Shown: one piece after another, positions 16,725-24,920 of the stretch
Layout: every line of letters begins with the position of its first letter
How positions within the stretch are numbered: the first letter of the stretch is position 1
Source of the DNA: Streptomyces sp. NBC_00271
GTDB lineage: Bacteria > Actinomycetota > Actinomycetes > Streptomycetales > Streptomycetaceae
Direction: 5' to 3'
DNA length: 64,000 nt
NCBI RefSeq assembly: GCF_036178845.1
Contig: NZ_CP108070.1
Coordinates: 11,868,114 to 11,932,113, forward strand
The notes under the pieces: model-generated
Seen by the model: the letters and a program-made list of their open reading frames with translations, nothing else
Databases searched by the model: none
What the model was told of the DNA's origin: nothing
Position numbers and translations under genes: made by a program

Positions 16725-16783
16725 TCCCCTGTGTCCACACTCCGGGGGGCGCCTCAGTAAGGCCTGCCCCCGGAATCGTCGTC

Positions 16784-17197
16784 TCAGGACTCGTCGGCGA
16801 GGAAGTGCTCGGCGAGGGGGGTGCTGGCGAACTTCTTGTTCATCTCGCGGGAGAAGAGCAGCAGCGTGTTGCGCGGCCGGTGGAGCACCGCGAGTTCCTG
16901 GGCCTGTCCGACGGCGTTGCGGGTGACCGTGACGACAACCTTCATGGGCTCGCCGAGGACTGATGCATCGTAGATCTCGAGGAAGCCGTTGTCGCCGAAG
17001 TCTCCGGTGAAGCTGAAGTCCTGGAACTCGTACAGTTCGCGGGCCTTGACCACGATGGCGCGGACCGCCTCCGCGCCACGGGCGGTGCCGTTCATGGCGG
17101 CGCCTTCCAGGGTGACGTCGTCGGCCAGGTTGTCCAGCCACCATGGGTAGTAGCTGAGTCCCTGGCGGCCGTTATCGCTGTCTTCCGCGTTCGTCAT
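16784..17197 (-). CDS. NTF2/SnoaL-like protein
   Basis: 137 residues from ATG 17197 (an upstream extension to 17278 would cross the promoter). The sequence YYPWWLDNLADDVTLEGAAMNGTARGAEAVRAIVVKARELYEFQDF has the alpha+beta cone pattern of SnoaL-like/NTF2-like proteins, followed by DNGFLEIYDASVLGEPMKVVVTVTRN and a LLLFSREMNKKF strand. Family members are isomerases, hydratases or binding proteins; no catalytic residue can be assigned. A GAGCATATGCTC promoter-operator lies 76 bp upstream, the same as before marR, the hydrolase and the nitrilase. Confidence 0.75.
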   Translation of the reverse strand: MTNAEDSDNGRQGLSYYPWWLDNLADDVTLEGAAMNGTARGAEAVRAIVVKARELYEFQDFSFTGDFGDNGFLEIYDASVLGEPMKVVVTVTRNAVGQAQELAVLHRPRNTLLLFSREMNKKFASTPLAEHFLADES

Positions 17198-17272
17198 GTC
17201 ATGCCTACTTCCGAGATCCGGCCCTGGCCGCTTACGCATGGACCGGCTACCAGTGATTCCAGCAGTAGATAC

Positions 17273-17302
17273 GAGCATATGCTCTTATTTTCCTGGTAGC
17301 AA
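17273..17302 (-). promoter_or_regulatory. Promoter-operator A (MarR-type palindrome over -10 box)
   Basis: On the minus strand TTGCTA (17302-17297), a 17-base spacer and TATGCT (17279-17274) make a good sigma-70-type promoter. The perfect palindrome GAGCATATGCTC (17273-17284) covers the -10 box. It points to the NTF2-like gene. Confidence 0.7.
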
Positions 17303-17349
17303 GCCTGCCGTCCGGCCGACGTGGCGCCACCAGGGGCAGGCTGGCCTCG

Positions 17350-17577
17350 TCACGGCCGCAAGCTGTGAGTACATGGGAGCAGAGTCTCCAGGTCGCCGAG
17401 GGCGCGGGCGGCCAGGTTGGCCAGGCACCGCTTGATGTGCGCCCACGCGCCCACTCCGGTGTGACGCCGCTCCCCGGATCGGCCCCGTCGGGCGCCGTCC
17501 GCAAGGTTCCTCGCTGGCCTGGGCGGCTTGGCCTGGACGAGCTCCTTGACGTCGGCCTTCGCCGGATGGTGGTCCAC
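17350..17577 (-). pseudogene. IS630-like transposase C-terminal remnant
   Basis: The frame contains GVGAWAHIKRCLANLAARALGDLETLL, close to the C-terminal W(S/A)xLKRxLANLA segment of IS630/Tc1-type DDE transposases. Nothing else of the transposase is left, and the rest of the frame has no family resemblance. Short evidence, so only a tentative call. Confidence 0.35.
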
Positions 17578-17677
17578 GCCTGCGAAGGGGCCGGGGCGGC
17601 GTTCATTGAGCCCGCAGACCCTGAGGAGCGGGAGGCACCGGTGCCGGTGCCGGCGGCCTCCAGGCCTTGTCCGGCGG

Positions 17678-17764
17678 TCAGAAGACCTGGGCGAAGCAGC
17701 CCAGGGTGACAGCTATCGAGAGCACCGCCAGCGAGACTGCCATGAGGGGCTTGGGTACGTGCAT
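17678..17764 (-). CDS. 28-residue membrane peptide
   Basis: ATG 17764 is preceded by GGAGG at an ideal distance. The peptide is MHVPKPLMAVSLAVLSIAV followed by TLGCFAQVF: a short basic start, one hydrophobic helix and a Cys near the end. It lies 31 bp after a frameshifted small gene in the same direction, downstream of promoter-operator B, so it may be co-transcribed with it. Function unknown. It could be a real micropeptide or chance; the ribosome-binding site argues for the first. Confidence 0.45.
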   Translation of the reverse strand: MHVPKPLMAVSLAVLSIAVTLGCFAQVF

Positions 17765-17795
17765 GGGAATCCTCCATTGTTTGGGCTGATGTGGC

Positions 17796-18073
17796 TTACG
17801 GGCAGTACCGAACGAGCCACTTGTCGGCGTTGTGTGTATTCGGCGCCGGGTTCGGCATCGTGGTCGCCCGTTCTTCGATCATCTCCTCGGGGAGGATTCG
17901 CTTCGGCAGCTCGCCAAACCGGGCGGGCGGCGGGCGGTGAGGTGGAGCCTCGGGAAGAGTTCGGCCGCTGCGGAGAGTGTCGGCCCACGCACGGGAGCAG
18001 ATCCGATGGGGGTTTCTGCAAGGCTTTCGGGTGGAGGGGTGCGAGGCTCGCTGGAGGGGTCAGGAGGGGGCAT
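17796..18073 (-). pseudogene. Small gene with a frameshift, under promoter-operator B
   Basis: ATG 18073 opens a frame with ETPIGSAPVRGPTLSAAAEL; in the repetitive CCGCCCGCCGCCCGCCC stretch near 17935 the plausible coding sequence moves to another frame, GELPKRILPEEMIEERATT and then NAPNTHNADKWLVRYCP-like text (exact residues: PNPAPNTHNADKWLVRYCP), ending at 17796. The C-terminal part looks like real protein. No family is recognised. The start is only about 10 bp from the predicted transcription start. Confidence 0.35.
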
Positions 18074-18084
18074 CGCGCCACAGC

Positions 18085-18118
18085 TATGAGCATATGCTCA
18101 TATTTGCCTTGATGGCAA
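18085..18118 (-). promoter_or_regulatory. Promoter-operator B (MarR-type palindrome)
   Basis: An 18-bp perfect palindrome (18085-18102) is centred on GAGCATATGCTC. On the minus strand TTGCCA (18118-18113), an 18-base spacer and TATGCT (18094-18089) form a promoter that points to the frameshifted gene and the 28-residue peptide. On the plus side it is about 140 bp before marR. Confidence 0.7.
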
Positions 18119-18189
18119 GAGCGAGTGGTTCGGGGTGGACCCGCCGGCCCGTCGCCGACCGTTGGCGGCAGGGTGACTGTCGCATTTGA

Positions 18190-18201
18190 GAGCACCTGCT
18201 C
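18190..18201 (+). promoter_or_regulatory. Operator C, upstream of marR
   Basis: GAGCA-CC-TGCTC, a variant of the regulon palindrome, ends 33 bp before the marR start. A -10-like TATCAT follows it at 18203. This is where an autoregulated MarR repressor would be expected to bind. Confidence 0.6.
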
Positions 18202-18234
18202 GTATCATGGGTGGGTGAAGCTCTGGAGGAGACA

Positions 18235-18687
18235 ATGACCACTGCGCCGACGGATCCCGCCGACTCGTGCAACAACCTGGCCCTGCGCAAGGCGGCCCGG
18301 TACCTCGGTGCGACCTACGACAAGGCCCTGGCCCCCGTCGGTCTTCGTGCGACGCAGCTCAGCATCCTGCAGAAGCTGAGTGGGCACGGAGAAATGACGA
18401 TCACCAGCCTTGCCGACGTGATCGCCATGGACCGCACGACGATGGCCTCAAACCTCAAGCCGCTTGCCCGCGAGGGTCTGGTAACCGTCGAGTCATCGGC
18501 AGCCGACCGCCGCGCACGGATCGCCGCCATCACGCCGGACGGCCTCACCCGACTGAAGGCGGCGCTACCACTGTGGAATGCCGTGCAGGCCCAGTTCGAG
18601 GAGAACTTCGGCGCCGACGAGGCAGCCCATCTGCGCGCGTACCTCGACGCCGTCCTTCACACCGGATTCGAGCCCTGGGCCGAGTAG
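18235..18687 (+). CDS. MarR-family transcriptional regulator
   Basis: 150 residues from ATG 18235 with GGAGGAG upstream. The N-terminal NNLALRKAARYLGATYDKALAPVGLRATQLSIL, the HTH MTITSLADVIAMDRTTMASNLKPLAREGLV and the wing DRRARIAAITPDGLTRL are typical of the MarR dimer. MarR proteins usually repress their own and nearby genes and release DNA on binding phenolic or oxidised compounds. A palindrome related to those before five other transcription units lies in its promoter, so it is the probable regulator of all of them. A truncated paralogue of its N-terminus is found at 24378-24515. Confidence 0.93.
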   Translation: MTTAPTDPADSCNNLALRKAARYLGATYDKALAPVGLRATQLSILQKLSGHGEMTITSLADVIAMDRTTMASNLKPLAREGLVTVESSAADRRARIAAITPDGLTRLKAALPLWNAVQAQFEENFGADEAAHLRAYLDAVLHTGFEPWAE

Positions 18688-18836
18688 GACACGACGCTTC
18701 TGGCGCTACTGAGGGCTGGCGTCGGCCGCCCTGACGTCACCGAAGTGCCCGTGAACACGCCGGGCGTGACGGACCCCTTGACGCGGCTGCTTCCAAGGAG
18801 CGAGCGCATGGGGGGAGTCGTCGAGGGTGTGTGAGA

Positions 18837-19165
18837 TCGGGCGTCGACGGCAGGGACTCGCTGCGCAGCCTGACAGGCAAGGTCATCACGGAGTCGACTC
18901 TGTCGGCCGCGACGCAGGAACTGATGAAGATCCGGGCCGGCCAGATCAACGGCTGAGGGCACGGTGTTCACCGAGGCCGAGCGGGCGCCCTTGGAACTGG
19001 CGGAACAGGGCACGCGCATCGTCCGGTGGCGTCACCGACGAGGCCTGGGCGAACGCGGCCAACCGCTACGACGAGGACCAGTTGGCCGGGTTGGTGTCCC
19101 TCATCGCCCTGATCAGCGCTTACAACCGCACTGCATGAACGTCATCATCCAGCGGCCGGTCCAGC
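18837..19165 (+). pseudogene. AhpD/carboxymuconolactone decarboxylase-like remnant
   Basis: Pieces in different frames match an AhpD-type protein in order: LMKIRAGQINGC near 18920-18955 (then a stop where the CxxC would continue), FTEAERAPLELAEQ, and DEAWANAANRYDEDQLAGLVSLIALISAYN up to about 19130. The active-site second Cys and several residues are missing. An intact relative lies at 26596 and another broken one at 37094. Confidence 0.65.
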
Positions 19166-19532
19166 TTCGACGACGCCTCCACCGTTAGCTTCCCAGTCGG
19201 CGGCAGCCACGGCATCACGCCCTGCAGCGCGGCCTTCGCTTCCTTCTTCCCCAACCCCATCCACACTCGATGACGGAGTCGATCTGAACGCCGAGGGCAA
19301 GGTCCGCCGTTCCGCAGGTCTCGCGGTCACGCCCTCGGTACCCGGCGCCCCGGAACCGGCGTGTCACTACGAACAAGTGCGCCGTGGCGTTCTACGACCG
19401 CTCGCGCAGTAAAGCGGGATCTGGCACGACGTACGCAACTGCGGCAACGCCGTCAATCTGCGGGCCTCCCGGGCTCGTCGCAAGCAACTGCCTTGACCAC
19501 CGGCGGCGGGCCGCTCCTTGAGAAGGGGCTTG
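19166..19532. other. Intergenic stretch, no gene supported
   Basis: No frame looks like protein. It lies between the AhpD-like remnant and the end of tatC and probably holds decayed sequence. Confidence 0.5.
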
Positions 19533-20399
19533 TCAGGGTCGGCTGACGGAGATGTCGAGGGGGGCCGGGGTGAGGTCGATGGGGGATGCCTCGGTGTCCG
19601 GGCTTCCGCCTGGCCGGGTGGTGCCGGTGCGCTGCCGGCGGCGATCGTTGTGCCAGGAGATGGCGCACGCCGCCAGGTACAGCAGGCTGATGGGGGTGGC
19701 GAGCAGCAGCATGCTGAGCGGGTCGGTGCTGGGGGTGGCGAGCGCCGCGAAGGCGGCGATGGCCATGAACATGCCGCGCCACCAGTCGGCCATCCGGCGT
19801 GCGCTGATCACGCCGCCGAGGTTCAGCAGCACGAGAAGGACGGGGAGTTCGAAGGAGAGTCCGAAGACGAGGACCATGCGGGTGGCGAGGTTGAGGAAGT
19901 CGTCGACGGGCAGGAGGTTGGTGGCGTTGTCCGGGGTGAAGGAGATAAGTACCCGTGCCGTGGTGGGCAGGGTCCAGTACGCCACGGCGGCACCGGTCAG
20001 GAACAGGGGGATGCCGGCCCCGAGGAAGGTCAGGGTGTATTTCTTCTCGTTGCGGTGCAGTCCTGGTGCGACGAAGGCCCACAGCTGATACAGCCACAGC
20101 GGGCTCGCGGCGACGACCCCCGCGGTGATGGACACCTTCAGCGCGAGGGTGAAGGGTGACAGAAGGCCGTTGAGGGAGATCACGCCGCAGCGGCCCGCGT
20201 CGTCCGTGCCGGCCGGTTGGCCCGGAGCGCAGCCGGGCAGGGGATCGATGAGGAATCCGATCAGCTGCTTGTAGAACAGGGCCGCAACGACGGTGATGAG
20301 CAGGATCGCTCCGACGGCCTTGAGTAGGCGGTTGCGCAGCTCGCGCAGGTGCTCCCGCAGGGGCATAGGCGCGGCGTCATGTGCTGGTTGGGTCGGCAT
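19533..20399 (-). CDS. tatC: Sec-independent (Tat) translocase subunit TatC
   Basis: 288 residues from ATG 20399. Six hydrophobic helices; PLREHLRELRNRLLKA at the N-terminus and LWLYQLWAFVAPGL and GLSFELPVLLVLL inside are hallmark TatC segments. TatC binds the twin-arginine signal peptide and, with TatA and TatB, forms the pore for folded proteins. Unlike the usual tatAC pair of Streptomyces cores, here the order in transcription is tatB (21302), tatA (20721), tatC, with 60-150 bp gaps. A protein with a clear twin-arginine signal is encoded directly upstream (21668-22789). It is probably an additional, accessory Tat system. Confidence 0.94.
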   Translation of the reverse strand: MPTQPAHDAAPMPLREHLRELRNRLLKAVGAILLITVVAALFYKQLIGFLIDPLPGCAPGQPAGTDDAGRCGVISLNGLLSPFTLALKVSITAGVVAASPLWLYQLWAFVAPGLHRNEKKYTLTFLGAGIPLFLTGAAVAYWTLPTTARVLISFTPDNATNLLPVDDFLNLATRMVLVFGLSFELPVLLVLLNLGGVISARRMADWWRGMFMAIAAFAALATPSTDPLSMLLLATPISLLYLAACAISWHNDRRRQRTGTTRPGGSPDTEASPIDLTPAPLDISVSRP

Positions 20400-20460
20400 G
20401 GGCGGTCCCGGTCCCTTCAAGTGCGGCACCGGCCGGGTGCTGGTCGGTGGCTTCGGTGTT

Positions 20461-20721
20461 TCAGCGCCGGGGGGAGGTGTCTGCCTCGGTCGCCTCCGGG
20501 GCCGTGTGCCGGCTCTCGGCCGCGAGCTGGTGGGCTGCGGTGGCGTGAACGGTCGGGGGTTCGTCCGCGTCGTCCTTCTGCATGGCCTTGGTCTCGCTCT
20601 TGAGGATCCGCAGCGACTGCCCGAAGGAGCGGGCCATTTCGGGGAGCCGCTTGGCGCCGAACAGGAGCACGACGACGAGGAGGATGAGGATGATCTCGGG
20701 TGCTCCGAGCCTGCCGAACAT
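20461..20721 (-). CDS. tatA: Tat translocase pore subunit TatA
   Basis: 86 residues. The single membrane helix and hinge APEIILILLVVVLLFGAKRLPEMARSFGQSL with the FGxxRLPE motif is classic for TatA/E, followed by an acidic amphipathic tail rich in Ala, Asp and His. It lies 61 bp before tatC and after tatB on the same strand. Confidence 0.94.
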   Translation of the reverse strand: MFGRLGAPEIILILLVVVLLFGAKRLPEMARSFGQSLRILKSETKAMQKDDADEPPTVHATAAHQLAAESRHTAPEATEADTSPRR

Positions 20722-20870
20722 GGGCGTTTCCTTTCCGAGGGTCTGAAAGCGCAGGGGCGGTGCTCCTGCGCGGTGGCCTGGCTGCGGACGGATGCGGCAG
20801 CCAGGCCCTGCGTGCCGGTCAGTGCATTGACGGGGCGGGCCGACGGCGAGGCGGCCGTGGTCCTTCCCGG

Positions 20871-21302
20871 TTACGGGCCGTTCTTGTCGAGGCTGTAGCG
20901 CCCCGTGCCGGTGGCTTCCCGAGGCCCGTGGCCGGTGGCCGCGGGAAGCGGGTCGGGTGCGGTGGTCTTGCCGAGGCCCTTTGAGGTGTTGGTTCCGGCG
21001 CTGTCAAGCGGTTCGTCCCCTAGGCCGAGGTCGGCGGTCAGGTCGCCCAGGCCCAGGCTCTGGTCACCCAAGAGGTTCTTGGCCACGAAGGTCTTCGGGT
21101 TGAGGTCCTCGAGATTCAGGTCCTTGAGCTCGGTGGGGAGTTCGTCTCGAATGCTCGCCTGAGCGCTCTGCGAGAACTCGCGGAGCTTGCGCAGGGTCCG
21201 CATGGTGTCGGACACCATCTTGGGGAGCTTGTCGGGCCCGACAAGAATGACGGCCAGCACGATCAGCGTCACAACTTCGAGTGGGCCGATGTCGGAAAAC
21301 AT
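20871..21302 (-). CDS. tatB: Tat translocase receptor subunit TatB
   Basis: 143 residues from ATG 21302 with GGGAGG upstream. MFSDIGPLEVVTLIVLAVILVGPDKLPKMVSDTMRTL contains the helix-hinge with GPxKLP, the TatB form of the motif, followed by a long amphipathic helix (REFSQSAQASIRDELPTELKDL) and a Gly/Pro-rich tail. In Tat systems TatB binds TatC and the cargo signal. First gene of the tatB-tatA-tatC series. Confidence 0.92.
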   Translation of the reverse strand: MFSDIGPLEVVTLIVLAVILVGPDKLPKMVSDTMRTLRKLREFSQSAQASIRDELPTELKDLNLEDLNPKTFVAKNLLGDQSLGLGDLTADLGLGDEPLDSAGTNTSKGLGKTTAPDPLPAATGHGPREATGTGRYSLDKNGP

Positions 21303-21667
21303 CCATGCCTCCCGTCGGGGATGGTGAAGGCTCCGCCGCTCCTGGAAGGGGGCGAAGCGTGGCGTGCCAGTCGTCCGAAGGGGCGCCTGCCGAACGCAGG
21401 CCAGCCGCACGACGGCGTGCGGCTCCCCGGGGGCTGACCACCCCGGGTACAACTGCGCAAGAGCGTTCGCTCCGGTCCTGCCCGCCGGGACACCCGGCGG
21501 GCAGGACGACCTCGGTCGAGGGCCCCTGCGGTGGGATTAGCGCAGGAGCCGGGCGAACATACCGGGCTCTTCGGTGAGGAGCTCCGGCTGCTCGAAAGCG
21601 GCGACACTGCCGCCTGGTCGAGCGCGTGCCGTCACGCCCGGGGCATGCCCGGACGTCTGGCCGTCCG

Positions 21668-22789
21668 CTAGCGGGACGGGCCGGCGGCGCGGCGGTACGG
21701 GGCCAGGAAGCGCGTCAGTTCCGACAGCAGCTGCCTGGGGGCCTGCTCAGCGACCCAGTGGCCGGCACCGGGGATGACCACACCTTGTACGTCGTTCGCG
21801 AGGGGAATCATCGCCTTTCCGACCAGGTCACCCCAGCTTTCCGATCCGCCGATCGCCAGGACGGGCATCGTCAGCTTGTTCTCGGCGCGCGTCGCGTTCT
21901 GCGCGGTGGTGGTGTCCCATGCGCGGTAGAGACCGAAGCTGCCGCGCAGGGTCTCGGGGTCGGAGAGGAGACGGAAGTAGTACTCGCGCGCGTAGTTGGG
22001 CAGCTTCTGCCCGCCCTGGATGTCGAACTCGTAGCCGAAGAAGATCTCCTCCCGGCCGCTGACCAGCTTCTCGGTCAGCTTGTGGTTGACCCGGTTGAAG
22101 GGGATGTGCCAGAGCCTGTTGTTGTGGTCCTCATCGATGAACAGGGGCGGCGAGGCCTTCAGCGTCGGGGGTCCGGGAACCTCCAGGAGGGCCACGCGGG
22201 CGACACGCTGTGGATGGTCCGCCGCCAGCGCGTAGCTGACGATCAGGCCGGTGTCATGGCCGGCCACGGCGAACCGTTGGTGACCGAGGGCGTTCATAAG
22301 GGCGACCAGGTCGTTGGCGAGGGTAGCGGTGTCGTACCCGCTCTTGGGCTTCTCGGTCAGACCGATGCCGCGCTGGTCGACGGCGATGACCGTGTAGTGC
22401 CGGGCGAGCTCCGGCATCACCATGCGCCAGGCGTACCAGTTCTGCGGCCAGCCGTGTACCAGCAGCAGCGGCGGCCCGTCGCCTCCGATGACCGCGTGCT
22501 GGCGCAGTCCGCCGGCCTGGATGAACCGGCTGGTGAACGTCTTGGTGAACCCGGCCGGAAGCCCCGGAGCCGTGGAGACCGAACCCAAACCCCTCGGCCT
22601 GCGCACGGCGGGGGAGGCAGCGGCGACGGTGGTCAATCCGCCTACCAGCGAGATACCGGCTGCGGCAGCAGCAGAAGCAGCCGCGCCGCCGACGAAGCCG
22701 CGTCGGGACAGCCCGCGCCGGGCACGGTGTGACACCGGCTTTGATCCGGGGCCTTCCTGCGTGGGCGGCTCCATGGGAGACATGGTCAT
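21668..22789 (-). CDS. Tat-exported alpha/beta hydrolase (epoxide hydrolase-like)
   Basis: 373 residues from ATG 22789. A twin-arginine signal (ARRGLSRRGFVGGAAASA, ending in AAAS) precedes a hydrolase fold: oxyanion-hole HGWPQN, VIAVDQRGIGLTEKP, nucleophile elbow VAGHDTGLIVSY (Asp nucleophile, as in epoxide hydrolases and haloalkane dehalogenases) and the late His in GAGHWVAEQAP. It should be exported folded by Tat, and the tatABC genes lie immediately downstream on the same strand. Promoter-operator D with the GAGCATATGCTC palindrome is 62 bp upstream, so it is a probable MarR target. Substrate unknown. Confidence 0.9.
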   Translation of the reverse strand: MTMSPMEPPTQEGPGSKPVSHRARRGLSRRGFVGGAAASAAAAAGISLVGGLTTVAAASPAVRRPRGLGSVSTAPGLPAGFTKTFTSRFIQAGGLRQHAVIGGDGPPLLLVHGWPQNWYAWRMVMPELARHYTVIAVDQRGIGLTEKPKSGYDTATLANDLVALMNALGHQRFAVAGHDTGLIVSYALAADHPQRVARVALLEVPGPPTLKASPPLFIDEDHNNRLWHIPFNRVNHKLTEKLVSGREEIFFGYEFDIQGGQKLPNYAREYYFRLLSDPETLRGSFGLYRAWDTTTAQNATRAENKLTMPVLAIGGSESWGDLVGKAMIPLANDVQGVVIPGAGHWVAEQAPRQLLSELTRFLAPYRRAAGPSR

Positions 22790-22850
22790 GAAAATTTTCC
22801 CTTCGAACGTTGCTCGAGCGTCAGGGCGAAGCCAGGACCTCGAGACTAAG

Positions 22851-22862
22851 GAGCATATGCTC
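22851..22862 (-). promoter_or_regulatory. Operator D (MarR-type palindrome)
   Basis: Perfect GAGCATATGCTC, containing TATGCT on the minus strand as a -10 box for the hydrolase at 22789. A -35 element at 17 bp is less convincing here than at sites A, B, E and F. Confidence 0.65.
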
Positions 22863-22983
22863 GTATTTGTGTCGGCTTCGGAATCCGACTGATGGTGCGC
22901 CGGGGCTGTGTTCAGGGGCTGATCGGGGCCGGCCGTCCTGCAGGCTGGTCGTCGCCCGTCATTCCCGGGTGGCTGATGAGATG

Positions 22984-23457
22984 TCAGCGGCCGGGGAACC
23001 GCTGCGTGATCTCCTGGAGCACCCAGCCGTTGCCGTCCGGGTCGCTGAAGGTGGCGAAGGAGCCGTAGGAAGCGCGGCCGGGGTGCAGGCCGGCAAGCCG
23101 CCCCTGTCCCTCGACCCGGTGGGTGACCTCTCCGGCCTCATGGCCGTGGTAGAGCAGTCCTGCGGCGTCGTGGAAGACTTCGCCCACCTCGATGCCGCGA
23201 CCGACGAGTTCCGCGCGGGCCTCCTCGATGTCGGAGACGGCGAGGTACAGGCCCTGGGCCGAGCCGGGCGCGGCGGAGGTGATCCCCGTGCCGAACATGA
23301 TCGAGCACTCGGAACCGGGCGGCGTGAAGTGCACCGCGCGCCAGTTCTCGCTGGCGGCCATGTCGATGTCCAGACGGAATCCCACCTGCTCGTAGAAGGC
23401 CTTGGCCCGATCGACATCGGAAACAGCCAGCACGGTGACTTCGAGCTTCATGTACAT
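22984..23457 (-). CDS. VOC-family (glyoxalase/bleomycin resistance fold) protein
   Basis: 157 residues from ATG 23457 (or ATG 23451). Two beta-alpha-beta-beta-beta repeats: VTVLAVSDVDRAKAFYEQVGFRLDIDM...RAVHFTPPGSECSIMFG, and LYLAVSDIEEARAELVGRGIEVGEVF...GSFATFSDPDGNGWVLQEI. The FSDPDGNGWVLQE end is the canonical VOC metal-ligand segment (Glu). Members are lyases, dioxygenases or binding proteins. Its promoter region has no regulon palindrome. Confidence 0.92.
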   Translation of the reverse strand: MYMKLEVTVLAVSDVDRAKAFYEQVGFRLDIDMAASENWRAVHFTPPGSECSIMFGTGITSAAPGSAQGLYLAVSDIEEARAELVGRGIEVGEVFHDAAGLLYHGHEAGEVTHRVEGQGRLAGLHPGRASYGSFATFSDPDGNGWVLQEITQRFPGR

Positions 23458-23731
23458 GTAGGGGTCTTTCTCTCTTGATGTCGGTGAATCTCACACCTGC
23501 GAGTCACCGGTCGATGGGGGCCGGGGGCGGCGGAGCAGTACGAGCTGCCCACCGGCTCGGGGATTGCGATCCGGAGGGCGGACGATCGCGTCCCAGGTGG
23601 CGCACGCCTGCTCGATGCCGCCGCTCTTGAGGTGCATCTCGGCGCCGGCCACCAGGTCGAGCGCGACGACCCGACCTGCACAGGTGTCAGATGGGCGGGC
23701 TGTGGCGGCGAGGGCGTACGACAGCCAACCG

Positions 23732-24247
23732 TCAGCGCTTCAGGTGGACGGTGAAGTGCCTCTCGGTGTCACCGGCAGGAACGGTGCGAACAAAGCCTCG
23801 GGCGTTGCGGTAGTCGCCTGATCCGCCGGTGATGCCGACGTCGACGTAGGACGGGGCGGGCAGGTGGAGCAGCGCCTGCGCGGCGAACTGTCCCTCAGGC
23901 AGAGAGAAGGTGCCCAGGCACTGGAGCGCGGCCGGATCGACGTGGGTGTAGGTACAGACGACGCTGTGATCGCCGACCTTCTCGCCGTCGCGGTAGAGGT
24001 CTTCGTGGATGACGCGCTGGTCACCCGGGCTGATTCCTGCCCGGCCCAGATCGAGGTCTTCGAGCGAGGTCTGTTTGCCGACCAGCTCGAAAGTTTTCGC
24101 GCGCTGGTCAACGACGTGCGCACTGGCAGAAGTTGACGTGCCGGCCGACGCCAGCGGGGCGATGGCGACGCCACCGGCGACGACAGTGGCGATGCCGGCG
24201 GCTGCACTCAGGTAACGCAGCTTGTTGATCTTCAATGTAGTCGGCAA
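23732..24247 (-). CDS. Secreted allene-oxide-cyclase-barrel-like protein
   Basis: 171 residues from a TTG at 24247 with GGAG upstream. A Sec signal (KINKLRYLSAAAGIATVVAGGVAIAPLASA) ends near residue 35. The mature part, FELVGKQTSLEDLDLG...GDQRVIHEDLYRDGEKVGDHSVVCTYTHVD...LQCLGTFSLPEGQFAAQALLH...DVGITGGSGDYRNARGFVRT, is the eight-stranded AOC/dirigent-like barrel common in Streptomyces secreted proteins. The GGSGDYRNARG motif is diagnostic. Substrate unknown. Confidence 0.85.
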   Translation of the reverse strand: MPTTLKINKLRYLSAAAGIATVVAGGVAIAPLASAGTSTSASAHVVDQRAKTFELVGKQTSLEDLDLGRAGISPGDQRVIHEDLYRDGEKVGDHSVVCTYTHVDPAALQCLGTFSLPEGQFAAQALLHLPAPSYVDVGITGGSGDYRNARGFVRTVPAGDTERHFTVHLKR

Positions 24248-24377
24248 CTTGCCGCTCCGTTCTGTGGTGTCGATTCGGTGGCGGCAGAACCTCGGCCCGG
24301 ATGCACGGGGGCCGACGCCTGCTCCGATCGACTTGTGAACAACCTCTGTTGGGGTGGCATTTCGACACTCACACAAC

Positions 24378-24515
24378 CTACGTCACCTGCCATAGGGGTG
24401 ACGGATAATCAGGTGATGACCGCCCTGGATGCCGAGCCATGCTCTTGCTGGTGCGGACCTTGCGCAGTGTCAGGTTGTTGCATGCGTCGACGAGGTCCAC
24501 CCGCGTCGGGGCCAT
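24378..24515 (-). pseudogene. Truncated second marR gene
   Basis: The first ~20 residues, MAPTRVDLVDACNNLTLRKV, match the N-terminus of the MarR at 18235 (DPADSCNNLALRKA). The frame then becomes unrelated and stops after 45 codons; the HTH is missing. It still stands behind a well-formed promoter-operator (site E). Confidence 0.6.
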
Positions 24516-24544
24516 GTCGTCGCGACGTGACTTACCGGCAATAG

Positions 24545-24574
24545 GAGCATATGCGCCTATTATCGAAATGGCAA
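24545..24574 (-). promoter_or_regulatory. Promoter-operator E, upstream of the truncated marR
   Basis: GAGCATATGCGC (24545-24556), one mismatch from the regulon palindrome, inside ATAGG...CCTAT arms. On the minus strand TTGCCA (24574-24569), a 17-base spacer and TATGCT (24551-24546) form a promoter directed to the truncated marR. Confidence 0.65.
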
Positions 24575-24920
24575 GGGGCGGGTCTTGGGCGACACCTACC
24601 GTGACCCCCGGTCCATCGCCGGATGGTCGAGTCGCCCCCCGGCTGATTTCGGTCGGACGGTGATCCATCCGCGACCCGGACGTCCTCATCGCTGCGGACG
24701 CCGGATGCGACGCGCACCCCGCCGCGCCTTCCCTGTTGCCCATTTGGAGGCGGTCGCGGTGGTACCGGTATGTCACCGGCGTCAGGCGTCGCAGATGCGA
24801 CATGCCGCCAAAGGTGATGGCCGTGTGAGGGGTGGGCGCGGCCACCCCTTCGGGGCGCGGCGATGGGTGCCCGGGCGACTCGGCGTCGCCGAGTCGAAAG
24901 GGTTCGGGAGGATCTGCTCC
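24575..24920. other. Intergenic stretch, no gene supported
   Basis: Between promoters E and F no frame looks like a conserved protein; it may be the remains of the rest of the second marR locus. Confidence 0.45.

Noticed and set aside
17832..18089. Plus-strand frame before marR
   Set aside because: No family resemblance, no ribosome-binding site, and opposite to better-supported minus-strand coding text under promoter B.
23448..23681. Minus-strand trace LVAGAEMHLKSGGIEQACATWD upstream of the VOC gene
   Set aside because: Looks like the C-terminus of some regulator, but it is too short and without start or family to annotate.
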